From NCBI GenBank assembly GCA_012932865.1, contig SAXG01000038.1, positions 1 through 64,000 of the forward strand: a stretch of 64,000 bases of DNA, in the 5' to 3' direction. Both the position numbers and the translations under genes were made by a program. Of this stretch, positions 38,797 to 50,541 are shown piece after piece. Below the pieces are notes generated by a model. It was not told where the DNA came from, made no database searches, and saw only the letters and a program-made list of their open reading frames with translations. Within the stretch, counting starts at the first letter, position 1, and each line of letters opens with the position of its first letter. The DNA comes from Amylostereum areolatum (taxonomy: Eukaryota > Basidiomycota > Agaricomycetes > Russulales > Stereaceae).

Positions 38797-38804
38797 GCCT
38801 TGCG
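38797..38804 (+). other. Target site duplication, left copy (GCCTTGCG)
   Basis: Eight bases directly before the left element end. The identical octamer follows the right end at 58917-58924. Neither the base before nor the base after extends the match, so the duplication is exactly 8 bp. My recollection is that Zisupton-type KDZ elements also make 8-bp duplications. Confidence 0.9.
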
Positions 38805-38890
38805 ACCCCAGACAGTCAAGTAATAAGCAGTTAACACATAATCCACGCACCAGTTAACCTGTTCTCAACACAAACCCCACGGTGGGCCCA
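38805..38890 (+). repeat. Left terminal inverted repeat
   Basis: It pairs with 58829-58916 in inverted orientation. Shared blocks are AGACAGTCAA near the tip, ACACATAA followed by CCAC, GTTA, and a final 26 bp (38865-38890) identical to the right end. A single-base indel lies near position 38825. The outermost four or five bases differ between the ends. Confidence 0.9.
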
Positions 38891-39205
38891 AGGGGGGTCC
38901 GAGGGCCCAAGGGGACCTATCCTCCGGGGCATGCCAAGGTCATAGGTGAGGGGGTGAGAGGTGGGGTAGGGGTACCCCCGGATCCCACAGGGAATCCGGG
39001 AGGATATATTTCTAACATCCGAGGATCCCCATCCGGGCCACATCCGAGGGGGTCCAAAGGGCCTTTGGGGGGGGGGGGGTCATCCAGGCCACATCCGGGC
39101 CACATCCGGGCCACATCCGGGCCACATCCGGGGGCGGCAGGGGGTCCTGAGGGGGAGGGGGCACCATCCGGGACACATCCGGGACACATCCGGGAGGCAG
39201 TGGGC
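38891..39205. repeat. Left subterminal array of CATCCGGG-type repeats
   Basis: Two arrays follow the left terminal repeat. One has about five units of the 11-mer GGCCACATCCG (about 39087-39133). The other has units of GGGACACATCC (about 39167-39193). A run of 13 G lies near 39067-39079. All units contain the ATCCGG core seen throughout the element. Such arrays are candidate transposase or accessory-protein binding sites. Confidence 0.8.
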
Positions 39206-40495
39206 TCATCCAGGGGGTCATCCTTATGGGGGAGAGGAGGAAGGGGTCCACAGTTGACTTAAACAATCCAAGATCACACATCACCCTGGTTTCTATTTCG
39301 GCACACAATGTATTTCTATGGATACTAGCTACGTGATGCCACGGGTCCGAAAGGAATGGAGATAAGATTATTAAGTCGGAGATGGGATCGTGAGGGGGAC
39401 GTTAAGAGGGATAACAGTGGAAGGGCTTCATCCAGTCCTTCTAGGATCTGGTGCGTGAAGGGGGTGGTACTTGGCATGTTTGGTATGTGACGGAGTGGCA
39501 TCTGTCGCAGACCCGGACCTAGTGGCATCCGACCCGGACCTACGGACCCAGACCTACACCCAGAACCCTGACCCCAACTTGCCGAGGGGCCCTCGCCACT
39601 GTTGGTCTCCGGACTCGGACCCAGACCTGGTCTTTGGACGAGGGGGGGAGGTGATGAAGGTGTCGAGAGGTGTCGAGAGGTGGACTGGGAATGGCAGTGG
39701 CAGGGGATGAAAGTATTGATACACGGAGTGGGAACCACTGTGAGGGGGGGGATGAAAGTGTGGAGACACGGGCTAGGGGGAGGGGGATCTTTGGCTCTAC
39801 TGTCGGACCTTAACTCGGATGCATGAGGCTTGGCCATGATGACATATCACCAAGTGCTACCTGTCGCGGACTCCGCAGTGGTGGCCAAAAGTGGTGGTCA
39901 CGCCGCTTCGGTTGTGGGTTTCCACGAGCCTCATTTTAAGGTGAATGGTCGCATTGGGATGTAACCCTCCGATACCGGACCCTAGTCAATCCTCAGACAC
40001 GGTGACATGGGAAGGACTAGGCCGGGGCGCACCTTGAATATTCTCCACAACCTCTGTCATATCCTCCTCCAGATGGTGTCTCCTCTCCGTCTACCTCGAT
40101 GTGTGGGGGGAGGGTGCGGCTGGTGCCAGGTCGGCCCTTCTGACGTAGCAAACATGCTGAAGAGGTGTTGTGCAGGTATCAAGGGGAAGTTGTGATGAGG
40201 TCGGGGAACGTGGGAGCATTTCCGAAAAGCCTAGCCTGAGAGGAAAGGGCACGGTGGGTGCACAACCGTAGCTACCAGTGATGGGATATTGTGCCAGGTG
40301 GCAAGACGGGCAGTCGCCCGAACCCGAAAAATGGCTCGTGACCGTGCAAATCCCGACCGGTCCAGCTGTCGATCACGTGCCCATCTCAGGATGAAATGTC
40401 ATAAGTCCACAGCTCTGCACAACTGTCTACATAGAACCACAGACCCAATGAACATCAAGCTGTTACATTCCAAAATGGGTCAAGTAGTTCCATTA
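39206..40495. other. Gene-poor left subterminal region of the element
   Basis: No exon set is supported. The stretch 39480-39600 is a run of near-repeats of GACCCGGACCTA-type units. Confidence 0.5.
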
Positions 40496-40516
40496 CCAGT
40501 CCATGTCCATGCTACA

Positions 40517-40570
40517 AGCCATCCGAGCCATCCGAGCCATCCGCACCATCCGAGCCATCCAAGCCATCTC
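40517..40570. repeat. 9-bp tandem repeat (AGCCATCCG)
   Basis: Five to six units of AGCCATCCG with point changes, in non-coding DNA just downstream of accessory gene 1. Confidence 0.8.
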
Positions 40571-40705
40571 CAATAGATTCACGAAAACAAGAAGGCTCTC
40601 CCAGCCATATGATTCATGCAAGAAATGTACTTAAGTGTAATGAAGGTTAGGATTACCATGACCATGGGTAAGAAACATACAACATACCAATTAGTGATCA
40701 TGGAG

Positions 40706-42141
40706 CTACTTGCACCGGTCTCCACCAGCCACATCCTCTCCACCGTAAGGGCCCTCGGATGCGTTCAGGAACGCTTCCAGCCACGCGCTTAGCTCGGAGA
40801 CTTTCTTGGCATCCCTCTTGAGGTCCGCACACTGCACCTCCAACCCTTTGACGACGTCAAGGAGCTCCCCATTCTCCTTGTGGATCTCGGAGATCTCGGA
40901 TGTGATGACAGAGTGGGTGTCCTCGAGTACCCCCTCAAAATCGACCCGGGCAGAGTCAATTTGACTTTTCATCGCCACACAGAACTCGTCCAAGGCCTCG
41001 ATCACAATGTGTTCCAACCCGGAGCCCAAACCAAGGTCCCTGGGTCCGACATGCTTCTTCCCTTTTCCACGCCCATACTGTCAGGACACTGTATGATAAA
41101 TGAAACCAAGGAAAACCCACTTTTACGGATGCCGTGGACACCCTTTCCCTTCCCCTTTGGATTCAGCAGCACCACACCCTCGCCGCAGGACGAGCTAGTG
41201 GCGGAGGGCACAGCACCCTTCGGACCTCCCCTGCTCGGACCTTCCTTTCCCACGCCAGACTGGCCTTCGCCCGCCGGACCCACCGAGACCTCCCATCCAT
41301 CACCCTCACTGACCTCTACCCCACCATGCCCACTCTTCTCCATCCTCCCACCAGCAATGGCTCCTTCCCCCTCCCGCGTGGTGTTGTCCGTAGCCACAAT
41401 ATCCTCGTTGTCGCTTTCATTGTCAAGAACCACGCAGAAGTCCAGTGGGGGGAAGCCGCCCTCGTCCAAGGAAAGTGGGTCCAAGGAAAGTGGGAAACCA
41501 GACTCTTGCTGACAGTCCCGCTCTGGGGACCCGAACGATGGAAGGTTGAAGTTGGGGAGGTCTTCTTCTTCAGACTCTTCATCTGCACTGCCTCCGAGAC
41601 TGGACCCTCCACCCGTAGCTCCTGCCTCCGCCTCCGACTTTGGGCTCACAAGGGCGGACGTGTGGTCGGAAGGAAGAAGGGAGGATTCCACAGTGTTCCC
41701 CTCAGGTACCAGTAAATCTAAGTCATTGTTAAAAAGACGTAGAGATGAACAACATCCCCAACATGCACCTGGGTTCTCCCACCACCGGCTCACGGACCGT
41801 TCCAGGGCATCCGGGATCACAATATCACCCACCAGAATTGCCTCATTCATAGCGTCCTCGTCTGGCATGCCCAGAACTTCGTGGAACCAGTTCATATGTC
41901 CTCGGAACGGACGGTTGCTGAGGCCGACTTCCCGGGCATATGTTTTCCGTGCTACCGCCTGGTACAAAGGTCAAATGATGACGGACATATGACCGGCCGG
42001 ATGGTCACGCACGAATTCCGCCCGAAACATGTCCCACCACTCAGTCGTCGGCCGCCGGTCAACCGCAAGTTTATCCTGCAGGAACAGGACTGCGTGACGC
42101 AGGTGGAGCTCCGTGTCAATCGCATCCATTGACGTATTCAT
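40706..42141 (-). CDS. Accessory family gene 1 (coiled coil, no Zn cluster)
   Basis: Exon 1 (42141-42013) encodes 43 residues ending RRPTTEWWDMFRAEF directly before a GTGCGT donor. Exon 2 (41958-41769) contains AREVGLSNRPFRGHM and SRWWEN. The exon from 41717 is acidic and Ser-rich (DEESEEEDLPNFNLPSF) and runs to near 41120. The last exon ends at 40706 and encodes a coiled coil (EALDEFCVAMKSQIDSARVD). The splice into the last exon does not close in phase with any donor I trust, so this copy may be damaged or the intron unusual. Compared with gene 2 it lacks the cysteine-cluster exon. Likely a nuclear or transposition accessory protein; this is inference. Confidence 0.66.
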
Positions 42142-42611
42142 AGATGGCCAGATATGTGGTGTGGAAAAGATTCCGGGGAGGGTGGTGGTGGTAGAGAGAG
42201 AAAAGTCCAGATTGATGAAAAATGACGTCGGATGACGTGGTGACACCACGGCAAATGCCAGATGTCACATGACCTCCGAGCGCCATGTACAGTCTTAATC
42301 TTTAAGTCTTCTGGCATTATATCAAGGATTCATCCAATTACACTTCAGTTGGGCATGAAAACACAATAGCAAAGTCAAATTACATCCTGTGGCAGGTGAT
42401 ATTATGTACATGCAAAAGCAGGCCGGACCCACAGAGAGGTCCGGACCTCCGAAACGGCCAAACGCATAAGTATTGAGAGAGAAAAGGAGCATACGTCAAT
42501 GGCAGGTATGATACACTGTTACGACTGGTCAGTCGGAGGCAGAGGAGAATACAGTTTGACAAATGTACCAAGAAGGGCAAACTAGGCCATTGAGCTGGGG
42601 CCGGCGGCGGG
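42142..42611. other. Spacer between accessory genes 1 and 2
   Basis: Promoter of gene 1 and 3' region of gene 2. TCCGGA is present at 42440-42445. No gene seen. Confidence 0.5.
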
Positions 42612-44499
42612 CTAGTCCTCACTCCCGGACCCACGGTGCGCCTTGGACGTCCAAAGGAAGGCCTCAAGGCGCGCGCTCACCTCGGACACCTTCTGGGCAT
42701 CCTTCTTGAGGTCGGTGCACCTCAGCTCCAAGGACTTCACGACGTCGAGGAGCTCCACATTTTGCTTGTGGATATCGGAGATATGCGCCATGACGACCGT
42801 GTTTGCGTCCTGAAGATCGCCCTGGAACTTGATCCTGGAGGACTCCATCTGCGCCTTGATCACGATGCAGAATTCGTCGAGAGCCTCGACAATGACACCG
42901 TGTAGGTGACTCTGCTTCCCGAGCGCGGCAGGTCCGACCCGTTTCTTCCCTTTGTCTGCAGGTGAACCATTAACCTGACCGGATGTCTAAGTACGAAGGA
43001 AACATACCTTCACTCCCAATCCCAAGGCCTGCCTTGCCCTTACCCTTCGGATCCTTCGCTCCCACGCCGACGGATGCACCATCACCAGCGGAGGAGCTAG
43101 CCTTGGAGGCTACAGCCCCGCTCGGACCCGCCTTCAGACCTGCCCTTGCCGCATCCTTGACGACCTTGCCATCCGGAATGTACTTGGGCAGCCGGCGAGC
43201 CTGACCTTCCTTCAGGAGGCTGAGGTACTCCGCGTTCGGGGTCATCGTACCCTTTTGGTGGTGGCTGCAGGTCGACTTCTTGTCGTAGCACCGGAGGCAG
43301 GTGTCGCCCTTGGGTTTCGCCCAGCACGGCGCGTGGGCTTTCCCGCATTGCGCGCAGTCAACCTGGTGGAGATCAACGTGAGAGATTTTTAACAAGAAGA
43401 TGGACTTCACGCACCATGTTCGGCCAGTACTCGCCATCGGACGAGTACACGATCTCAAAGTCATTTTCGTCCGGGGGCGGACCCTCCGGACCCTCTGATC
43501 CATCTTCCCCCCTCCCTCTCTCGTCTTGTCCTCCCCCCTCGCCATCGTCGCCCTGCCCTCGGTCACCATCGACCGCCACGTCCCCTCCCTCCGCCACACC
43601 GACACCGCCCATCCCATCTTCACCATCCATACCTCCCCCACTACCTTGCCCGACCTCGCCCTCATTCCGACCATCGACTGTGTTGTCGTCCTCGTCTTTG
43701 TCATCCATGACCATGCTGAACTCAGGGGGTTCGAACTCAGGGGATCCGAACTCAGGGGGTTCAAACCCGGGGGGTCCGACGTCCGAGGGTCCGCTCGCTG
43801 GGACGTCCACATCCATCACATCTCCGGATGGCGTGCGCTCAGATCCTTCGTCAGGGAAGTCGAAGGAGGGGAGGTCGAAGGCGGGCAGAGACTCTTCATC
43901 AGAGTCTTCGTCCATGGCGCCACCGGACTCCCCACCTGGGCCGACCACCTGCACGTCCGGATTACCGTCCACTATCGCCTCCGGGTATTGGTCGTCCTTG
44001 TCAGGAAGCGTAAACGTGGGGGGCCGCGGGTTTGAATTGGGAATGAGAAATTCTAAGGGAGAGAAGTTAGAAGGAATGACTGGCACGAAGCGATGACAGG
44101 CGCACGTTCTTCCTCCCACCATCGCTCCTCCTGTGGTAGCGTGCCCGGCGCAGGGTTCACGTCACGCGTCCATACCAGCGTGTTCTTGACCATGGCCATT
44201 TCGTCGTCCGGGAGGGCCATGACTCGCTCCCAGAAGGTCATGTACCCTCGGTCCGGATGTTGACCGAGCTCAGCCTCCGCGGCGTAGGCCCGCTGCGCCA
44301 TTATCTACAAGCACACTATAGTTAGTTTAGTTTTCGCGCAAAAGCAGCCGCGACGCACCAGTTCGTAACCAAAACCAGTCCACCACTCCCCCGTCGGAAG
44401 ACGGCCAGACGTAATTTTGCCTTTGAGGTGCAGCCACGCGGTCCGGAGGCGATGTTCCCTTTCACGAGCATCAGGATAGATGTGTTCGCTGTCGCTCAT
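42612..44499 (-). CDS. Accessory family gene 2 (Zn2Cys6-like cluster, coiled coil)
   Basis: Five exons close in phase: 44499-44359, 44304-44106, 44052-43415, 43362-43008 and 42955-42612, giving 558 residues. The N-terminal family motif RLPTGEWWTGFGYEL is followed by a GTGCGT donor. Exon 2 has the shared AEAELGQHPDRGYM and RWWEEE. Exon 3 is strongly acidic. Exon 4 carries a cysteine cluster C-x2-C-x6-C-x8-C-x2-C-x6-C-S-H (DCAQCGKAHAPCW...TCLRCYDKKSTCSHH), with the spacing of fungal Zn(II)2Cys6 domains but without their usual Lys/Arg between Cys2 and Cys3. Exon 5 is a coiled coil (EALDEFCIVIKAQMESSRIK) shared with gene 1. DNA binding is likely but unproven. Confidence 0.82.
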
Positions 44500-44731
44500 G
44501 GTGGAGGGGAGTTGTGTGCGGAGGGTTAGCGAAGGGACCGTTGAGATGGTGGTGGAAGGAAAGGAAAAAGCAACGAGACCGGCGAAGTGACATTGTGACA
44601 AGACATATCCGGTCGGCAAATGCCGCAGATCACGTGGCCAACGGACTCGATGCGTAATCGCGGACAAGTCTGATCTCTCTTTTGCCATCCACCATCTCCT
44701 TGTAAACAACCTCCTTATCACCACTTTCACA

Positions 44732-46404
44732 ATGTCTATGACTTCGGCACCGCCCTCTCACGGAATGGACGTCAACACGTACATATTCTCTGAGGAAGTC
44801 CTCAAGCTCGAAGCCCGGCTGCTGTGCGCCATGGACACGCTGCAAACGAGACCTGGGAGGGCAAATGTAATGTGGTGGAATCTATTTAAGCGGACATTAG
44901 TGCGTAATCCCCACCTCTTCCCTAGATTTTACTCACTGAGATTTTCCTGTAGAAACGCCTTATCAACGTCTACGTCCCGGAGGCCCGGCACCTTGGCATC
45001 ACGGCATATCCCAGGAGCATCACGGAGTTCATCTGGGTTCAAACATGGTCGAACGGCGGGATGATCGCGCTCGGGACGGCCCACCTGCTGACACCCTGAC
45101 AGGACGCGACTGGCGTTCGGAGGCCGAGAGAACAGGCCATAAGGGTGAGTCCGACGCCTTGCCTCCCACATCCGAGATAACATCCGGACCCCAACAGGAT
45201 TCTGGCTGAAGAACATCGTATACGATGAACCTGCATCAGAGCACTCCCACGACTCGGATCATCCAACGTGGTGGACGAATACGGTGGGTGGCGTACCTTA
45301 TATATGACGCTTTTTTGTGCTGAGCATCGTTTAGAACAAGTGCATCCGCTGCATAAGCAGAAATCTTGGATGCTGGAACACGGGCAATATTCGGTCCTGC
45401 GTCCTCTGCACGCAGGCGAACATCGAGTGCTCGCACAAGACCAAGGGAACACTAAGGACGACCAAGGTGCAGTGGAATCAGTTTCGAAAAGAGGGCGATG
45501 CCGGTCGTCAGCAGCGCATCCGGCCGCCGCGCGTTCCTGCCTCGGTGCCGACAACCCCGCCTCGGACCCCCCCTCTACCCACGCGTACTGTCCTCTCCCC
45601 CGTTCGTCCACGTCCAGAACGCCAGGCCGCCAAGCTTGCGGCACGGAAACTAGAGAGGTAGGGAGACATCATCGCCAGCGACGACAATGGAGATAGTGAT
45701 GAAGACGGTTATGAGGCTGGACATGATTCGGATGAGGAGGATCATCGTGTGTTTCTCTTTTATCATCCGGGTTAACTTGATCTGACTCTGATACTTTAGC
45801 GGAGGTGAAAGCTGGGCTAGACCAGCTTCTTACCCTCCTTGGCACCAGGACCGGACCCGCGCTCAAGGAGGCTATATCCGTCAATGATGAGGCGCTCCGT
45901 ACTACCCTCCGTGTCCACCTCGACGATGCAAAGAAGCAGCTCGCTTACGAGCTCATCCTCCATCAGGCTCTCCAGGCCGTTGTCTCCGATCTCCAGGCGG
46001 AGGTCGTCACCGCTGGAGAGGCCCTTAGAGCTGCCAAGAAAAAGCAGGATTCAGCGACCGAGCTTCTCATCCGCCGGATGGGGACCCTGACCTTGGCCGG
46101 ATCCGCCGAGCCCGGACCCACCGAGCCTGGACCCACCGAGGAGGAATCCGAGAGTCGCAGCCATCGTGGCAGTGACACTGCATCGGACACGTCGGACCTT
46201 CCGCCAATCGTGGCTTCGCAGGATAAGGTGATGTGGGAGACCCGTGCTGATGATGACGACTTGCGTTCAGAGGATTTGGGTGACGACGAGGACGAGGAAG
46301 ACGAGGAGGAAGAAAGGGGAGAAGAAGAAGAAGATGATGATGTTGAGTTTGTTCCGGATTCGCAGGAAGGGGTGACGTTCACCGACGACGATTACAATGA
46401 GTAG
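44732..46404 (+). pseudogene. Accessory family gene 3 (Zn2Cys6-like cluster), probably decayed
   Basis: Exon 1 (44732-44899) encodes 56 residues ending RANVMWWNLFKRTL before a GTGCGT donor. Exon 2 (44953-45144) begins with the family pattern (VPEARHLGITAYPRS). Its length leaves the frame out of step with the next exon, and a TGA follows in the first frame: the equivalent exons in genes 1, 2 and 4 are all 1 mod 3, this one is 0 mod 3. Exon 4 (from 45335) carries the same cysteine spacing as gene 2 (KCIRCISRNLGCW...SCVLCTQANIECSH). An in-frame TAG at 45659-45661 separates it from an acidic continuation. The last exon (45800-46404) is a coiled coil with an acidic tail. Confidence 0.72.
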
Positions 46405-46603
46405 GTCGACCTGTGCAACTTTTTGATCGTGCGTGTATGTTACATCTTGTACCTCCGGACCCTCCTTGCCTTGTGTCGTCAAAAATGTATCTTGTGCCAG
46501 TCATCCGGCCCGATCATCCGGCGAAAAGGTGAGTGCCGGACACGTGGTATGATACACGTTGTGTGATGAGCTGGCACTCCTTTCGTCTTGCCATCACGTC
46601 TAA

Positions 46604-49472
46604 ATGTTCGAGGACGAGCAATCCGACAACCAATTCCCATCGTGGGACGATCCCGACGCTGATGGCATGCTCCTTGATCAGGATGTACCGGACGATCAGC
46701 CGCGTGAACTTCCCCCCCTCCTCCCCGGCGAGCAAGACTGGATCACCGATCACCTCGAGGAGTTTAAGAAACTCACGTACACGGACAAAGGGCGTTGGGT
46801 CACGAAGATGCGAGTTATATTTTTTGCAGACGTTCACCAAGGCAAGTTGTACCCTCCCGATCACCCTCCGACAAAGAAGAAAGATGCAGCCTTCCATGAG
46901 TGAACTGAAGTAAGGCGCTCGGATGCTTGTATATGGATACCCTCCTCACTCCAGTGTCTATAGGTGTTCCGCTGGCATATGTTTGAACAAGGTCGTGTCC
47001 GACGACCTCGGGACTGGGTTATGCACGATAAAGGCTTCAACTTCCACGTTGCCTTCCGGATGATGTTCGAGAAGGAGATTCTCCAGCGCCGCGATGAGCT
47101 CGTGAACGCGATGACGCCAGAGGAGCGAGCGAGGAGCAAGAACCCAGAGCTGCAATGCTTTCAACCAGCACTTTCCGAAATACTCAGGGGGCTGACGGAG
47201 AAAAATCGGGCGGATATTGAGAAGTACCGGGTCGAACTCAATACGGGAGGGCTTCCGGAGCCATTGAAGAGAATGTACGTCCGACCCGGATCCCCTCCGA
47301 AGGCTGACAGTTGACCTCCACTACAGCAACGCACAAACCCTACTTCCTAGAATCTTGTTTGAGACTCAGAGGAAGGTGTGGAGACTCTGTGGGGTCCCGC
47401 TTGTCACATTTGGGGCCATTCCTGGCAAGCTTCCCGGCTCCTTCAAAGTGGAAGTGTATGACTACACTTTCCCTTCCATAATCGATGCTGACTCCACAAC
47501 AGGTTCGAATACGGCATCGCATGCAACTATCTCGACAAGCCATTCACCGAGATGTTTCCGAACTGGGGATGGGAGCCTCTCGACGATAATCTCCCGGAAT
47601 GGGCACGTGCCTGCAAAAGTATGTCTTCCGGACCCTAAACTACATGCCCTCCGACTGACCTGTGGCAGCCTTCCGTCCGGACCCAAATAAGCCACATAAG
47701 GTGACAAAGTCTGGAAACGTTAAGAAGCCGTGGCCGAAGATCATTCACAAGGATGGCGTTCCTCAGCCTCCGGATGTTCCGTGGACGGCCACTCAGCCGC
47801 CGGTTGGGGATAAGCGTCTCTGGTGCCGTGCCTATCTCACTGCTGAACTCCGCATGTCCTCTTTCTTTCTGTGATCAACATCAAGCTAACCTTGCACCAG
47901 GCATCGACTTGGATCGTGGAAATGCACACGTATTCTGGGGCGCCATCCTAGACGAGGCGATTGGAACATTTTTCAACATGTCTCAGCTTCCACCCCACTG
48001 GAATAGGCTGTCCGATCCCGGCAAGTGGAGTCACGAGCAATGTGGAGACTTTCGCGAGGCAGTGGAGCGTAATCTCGCCGTGTCCGGACGTGGCTTCCAC
48101 TTTCACCATGTCAAGACCTCAGCAGGAATACAACCCGCGGTCCCGGCCGCTGACCGTACCTGGTCTCCAGAGCAAGCCGAGAAGGAGGCGGAAGACCGGG
48201 CTGATGAGGCGGACGAGGATGAAGCAGAAGCCGAGAATCCAACCCCAGCTCGTCGAAAGAGGAAGACGAAGCGAACAAATGCACCCTCTCGTTCAAGGAA
48301 GAAATCTACAGCGACCGTCGAACCACCGAGTCAAGCTCCGACACCGAGACAATCCAAAAAAACGGCCCCAAAAAGAGGTGCAAAAGGGAAACGTGCTAGC
48401 AAGGCCGTAGTAGAATCGTCTGACGAAGCGGAAAGTAGTGCGGAGCAGGGTCTTGCAACCGGGTCGTCGGACCCTCAGTATCGAAGTGCGAGACAGGAGA
48501 TGATTGCTGCGGGGGAGGATTCGGAAGATGAACGTGACAATGGTGTTCCTGTTGCGCGGTGGCCCCACCCAGCATGGCCCGGAACTGCCCCCGACACGGT
48601 TGCGCAAGAACCGCAGGCACAGTTCACCTACCTCCGGACGCTGTCAGACAAGGATCCTTATGTCCGTCTAGTAGATCTGGTCTCTCGTATTCCGGTACAT
48701 CATCTCAATACCCGTCCCAAGACAATGTGAGCTAACCTCTCCTCCTCACACGTAGGCAGCACAGGCAGATCTCAGACTCCCCAAAAACGCACCAAAATGT
48801 GGGCTGTGGGATTGGCCCAAGCGATGGATTGGGTCCGAGCAGCACGAATTTGAGCCAGCGATGATCGAGCTCCGGAACTGCGTCGCGGACTTTAACAACG
48901 AACCCCCAACATTTCTGTGGCAAGGGGAAGACGGATCATGGGCTGGAAGGGATCGCGCGTCTGCAGCCTTATTGCTCCTTGGGCTATACGATCACGACAC
49001 AGTGTTCTGGGAAGCAATGAAGAGCAACTCGGCCCTGTGGAAGGAGTCTACGCTGGCCCCGGATGGTGTGTCCTCAAGAGGAACAATTATGACCTCTTGC
49101 ATTGGCAAGCTTCCCGAGTACGCGCAGAGTGGCAGGGAAGGAAGCTGGTGGTGGTTGGAGGCAGTGAAGGCCATGACCCTGGCCGCACAGAAAGAAATCG
49201 CGAACACAGAGGCTGCAGGCATTCCAGCCAATACATCCACGTCCGGCATCCGAAGGAATCCCACTCGCAAGGCACAGCCTCCTCGCGGCTCTATCCATAT
49301 TCCCCGGTCCGATGAAGAATTTGCAGGCGTACAGTTAGACGGTACACCATCTCGTAGGATTCCCGTTCATGTTTGTGTGTCTTGTGGGCTGACCACCACA
49401 ATATATAGGTCCGAGGCCAAAGCCGTGTCCGACGGCCACTGGCCCCAATACCACGCCCGGCAGGCGAACTGA
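46604..49472 (+). CDS. Large unknown cargo protein of the KDZ element
   Basis: Several exons read in one direction: 46604 to about 46899; about 46964-47272; about 47352 to a GTATGA donor near 47458; from about 47504; about 47670 to 47810; about 47900-48729; about 48760-49340; and a last short one. Some junctions are not settled, notably the first. The order is: acidic start (MFEDEQSDNQFPSWDDPD), a globular region with MFPNWGWEPLDD, and a long charged middle with bipartite basic stretches (ARRKRKTKRTN, SRSRKKS) that look like nuclear localisation signals. A tryptophan-rich C-terminal region follows (LWDWPKRWIGSEQHEF, then FLWQGEDGSWAGRDRAS). I recognise no domain. It is not a TET/JBP dioxygenase: no HxD or matching late histidine motif is seen. 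Confidence 0.65.
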
Positions 49473-49473
49473 C

Positions 49474-50038
49474 ATGGATGCACTAGCGGAGATGGACACT
49501 GACCTTTTCCCTCCTCCAACATTCGACACAGATATACTGTCCGATGAAGATGAGGGAGAATCTACCTCTCCAGATGTGTTTGGCTCCTCCGTTGTCCCAG
49601 AACCGTTCGAGGCCCCCGTCTTCATGGCGATCTCCGACTTGGAGGATGACGAAACCCCTTCGGACGATGACATATCCCACCATGTTCATTTTGTATGGAA
49701 TCCATGTTCCTCGTCGATGGATGTTCGCTCATGTATATTATTCTCAGACACCACCGGCGGCAGATGGGGAGAATCCCGAGAAGCGTCCACAGCGTCGCCG
49801 AAAGCCTCCATCAAGAGCAGATTCCCTATATCCCCCTCCTGAGTTGACAAAGCCCGCAAATTACAAGAAGAAACGCAAGTCGACGAAGGGAGCAGCTCAG
49901 TCGGAGGTAGGCCTCGGCGAGGCCGGACCCTCTTTGAGAGTTGCATTACAGGGGACTGACGTTCCTGACGATGGACGAAAGCGATTGAGTAGTGTGGTAA
50001 ACACACCGAGGAAGGGGACAGGAAAGAGGAGAACATGA
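49474..50038 (+). CDS. Small acidic-to-basic cargo protein
   Basis: Exons 49474-49692 and 49748-50038 close in phase to 169 residues. The first half is acidic (MDALAEMDTDLFPPPTFDTD, later DLEDDETPSDDD). The second half is basic (EKRPQRRRKPPSRA, later KKKRKSTKG, ending KGTGKRRT). It starts one or two bases after the stop of the large gene in one reading, so it could instead be that gene's last exons. Such bipolar proteins often bind histones or DNA; here that is only inference. Size and build resemble the gene at 53793. Confidence 0.62.
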
Positions 50039-50049
50039 GGATTGCATTG

Positions 50050-50485
50050 TGGGTGGGGTGTGCGTCGATACGGAGGAGTGTCGGATAGGCAGAAGGTATC
50101 AGACAGAGCATTGTGCCATACTGTGAAATCCACCACATATTCAGTACCGTAACCGTCCCAGCCACTATACAGACGATTCCTGAATGAAGAATTGATGTAT
50201 GTGAGAGGAATGCAAAGGTTGACAGATAGAGAGCGTACCACATCCGAGGTATCCGGAGGCTGGATCTGGGCCCACTGTGTCTCAATAACTTCACCATCCG
50301 TGGCGGGAAATCTAACCAGGATCAGTGTCGCCAAGGGCTGTGTAGAACTGGTATTGTCACCTGGGGAGCCTGTGTGGATCCTGGGTGCTCATGTAATGTA
50401 CAGCATACATCGTGGAGGTCGGTGGAGTGTGTCGAGGAGGAGAAAGAGCAGGGTGGGAGACTGGGTGTGACTTGGGTATGCTCAT
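50050..50485 (-). CDS. Small cargo locus, copy 1
   Basis: A minus-strand ATG at 50485 (MSIPKSHPV...) lies about 49 bp downstream of TATAAAAG at 50541-50534. The reading then continues in another frame through about 50390-50240 (contains LVRFPATDGEVIETQWAQIQ), ending at a GTACGC donor, with a last exon near 50195-50060. I cannot find an intron of acceptable length between the first and second segments, so the model is incomplete or the locus is decayed. It is clearly related to the locus starting at 51499. Confidence 0.4.
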
Positions 50486-50533
50486 GGTTCTTCTGAAGTA
50501 TGATCGATGAGGATCAGAAGGAGTCCTTGGGTC

Positions 50534-50541
50534 CTTTTATA
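50534..50541 (-). promoter_or_regulatory. TATA box for small locus copy 1
   Basis: TATAAAAG on the minus strand, 49 bp upstream of the ATG at 50485. Confidence 0.55.

Larger units (their letters stand above)
36526..38834 (+). pseudogene. Host gene, 5' part, cut by the KDZ element
   Basis: Exons 36526-36586, 36643-36794, 36852-36997 (the intron before it is optional, since the frame stays open through it), 37051-38718 and 38774-38804. The element starts right after codon GCG at 38802-38804. The element-bearing allele would run nine codons into the element to a TAA at 38832-38834, giving about 695 residues instead of about 800. The product has a short coiled coil (YLEALRHVNSLQQEKVDLEM). A conserved-looking middle follows (TRITLGLGISFPVAP, then ARRFPVLLICEGGTWKIDKL), then a long Pro/Ser/Thr-rich region with PPPLVDTP repeats. 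I do not recognise a domain. The 3' exons lie beyond 58924. Confidence 0.8.
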
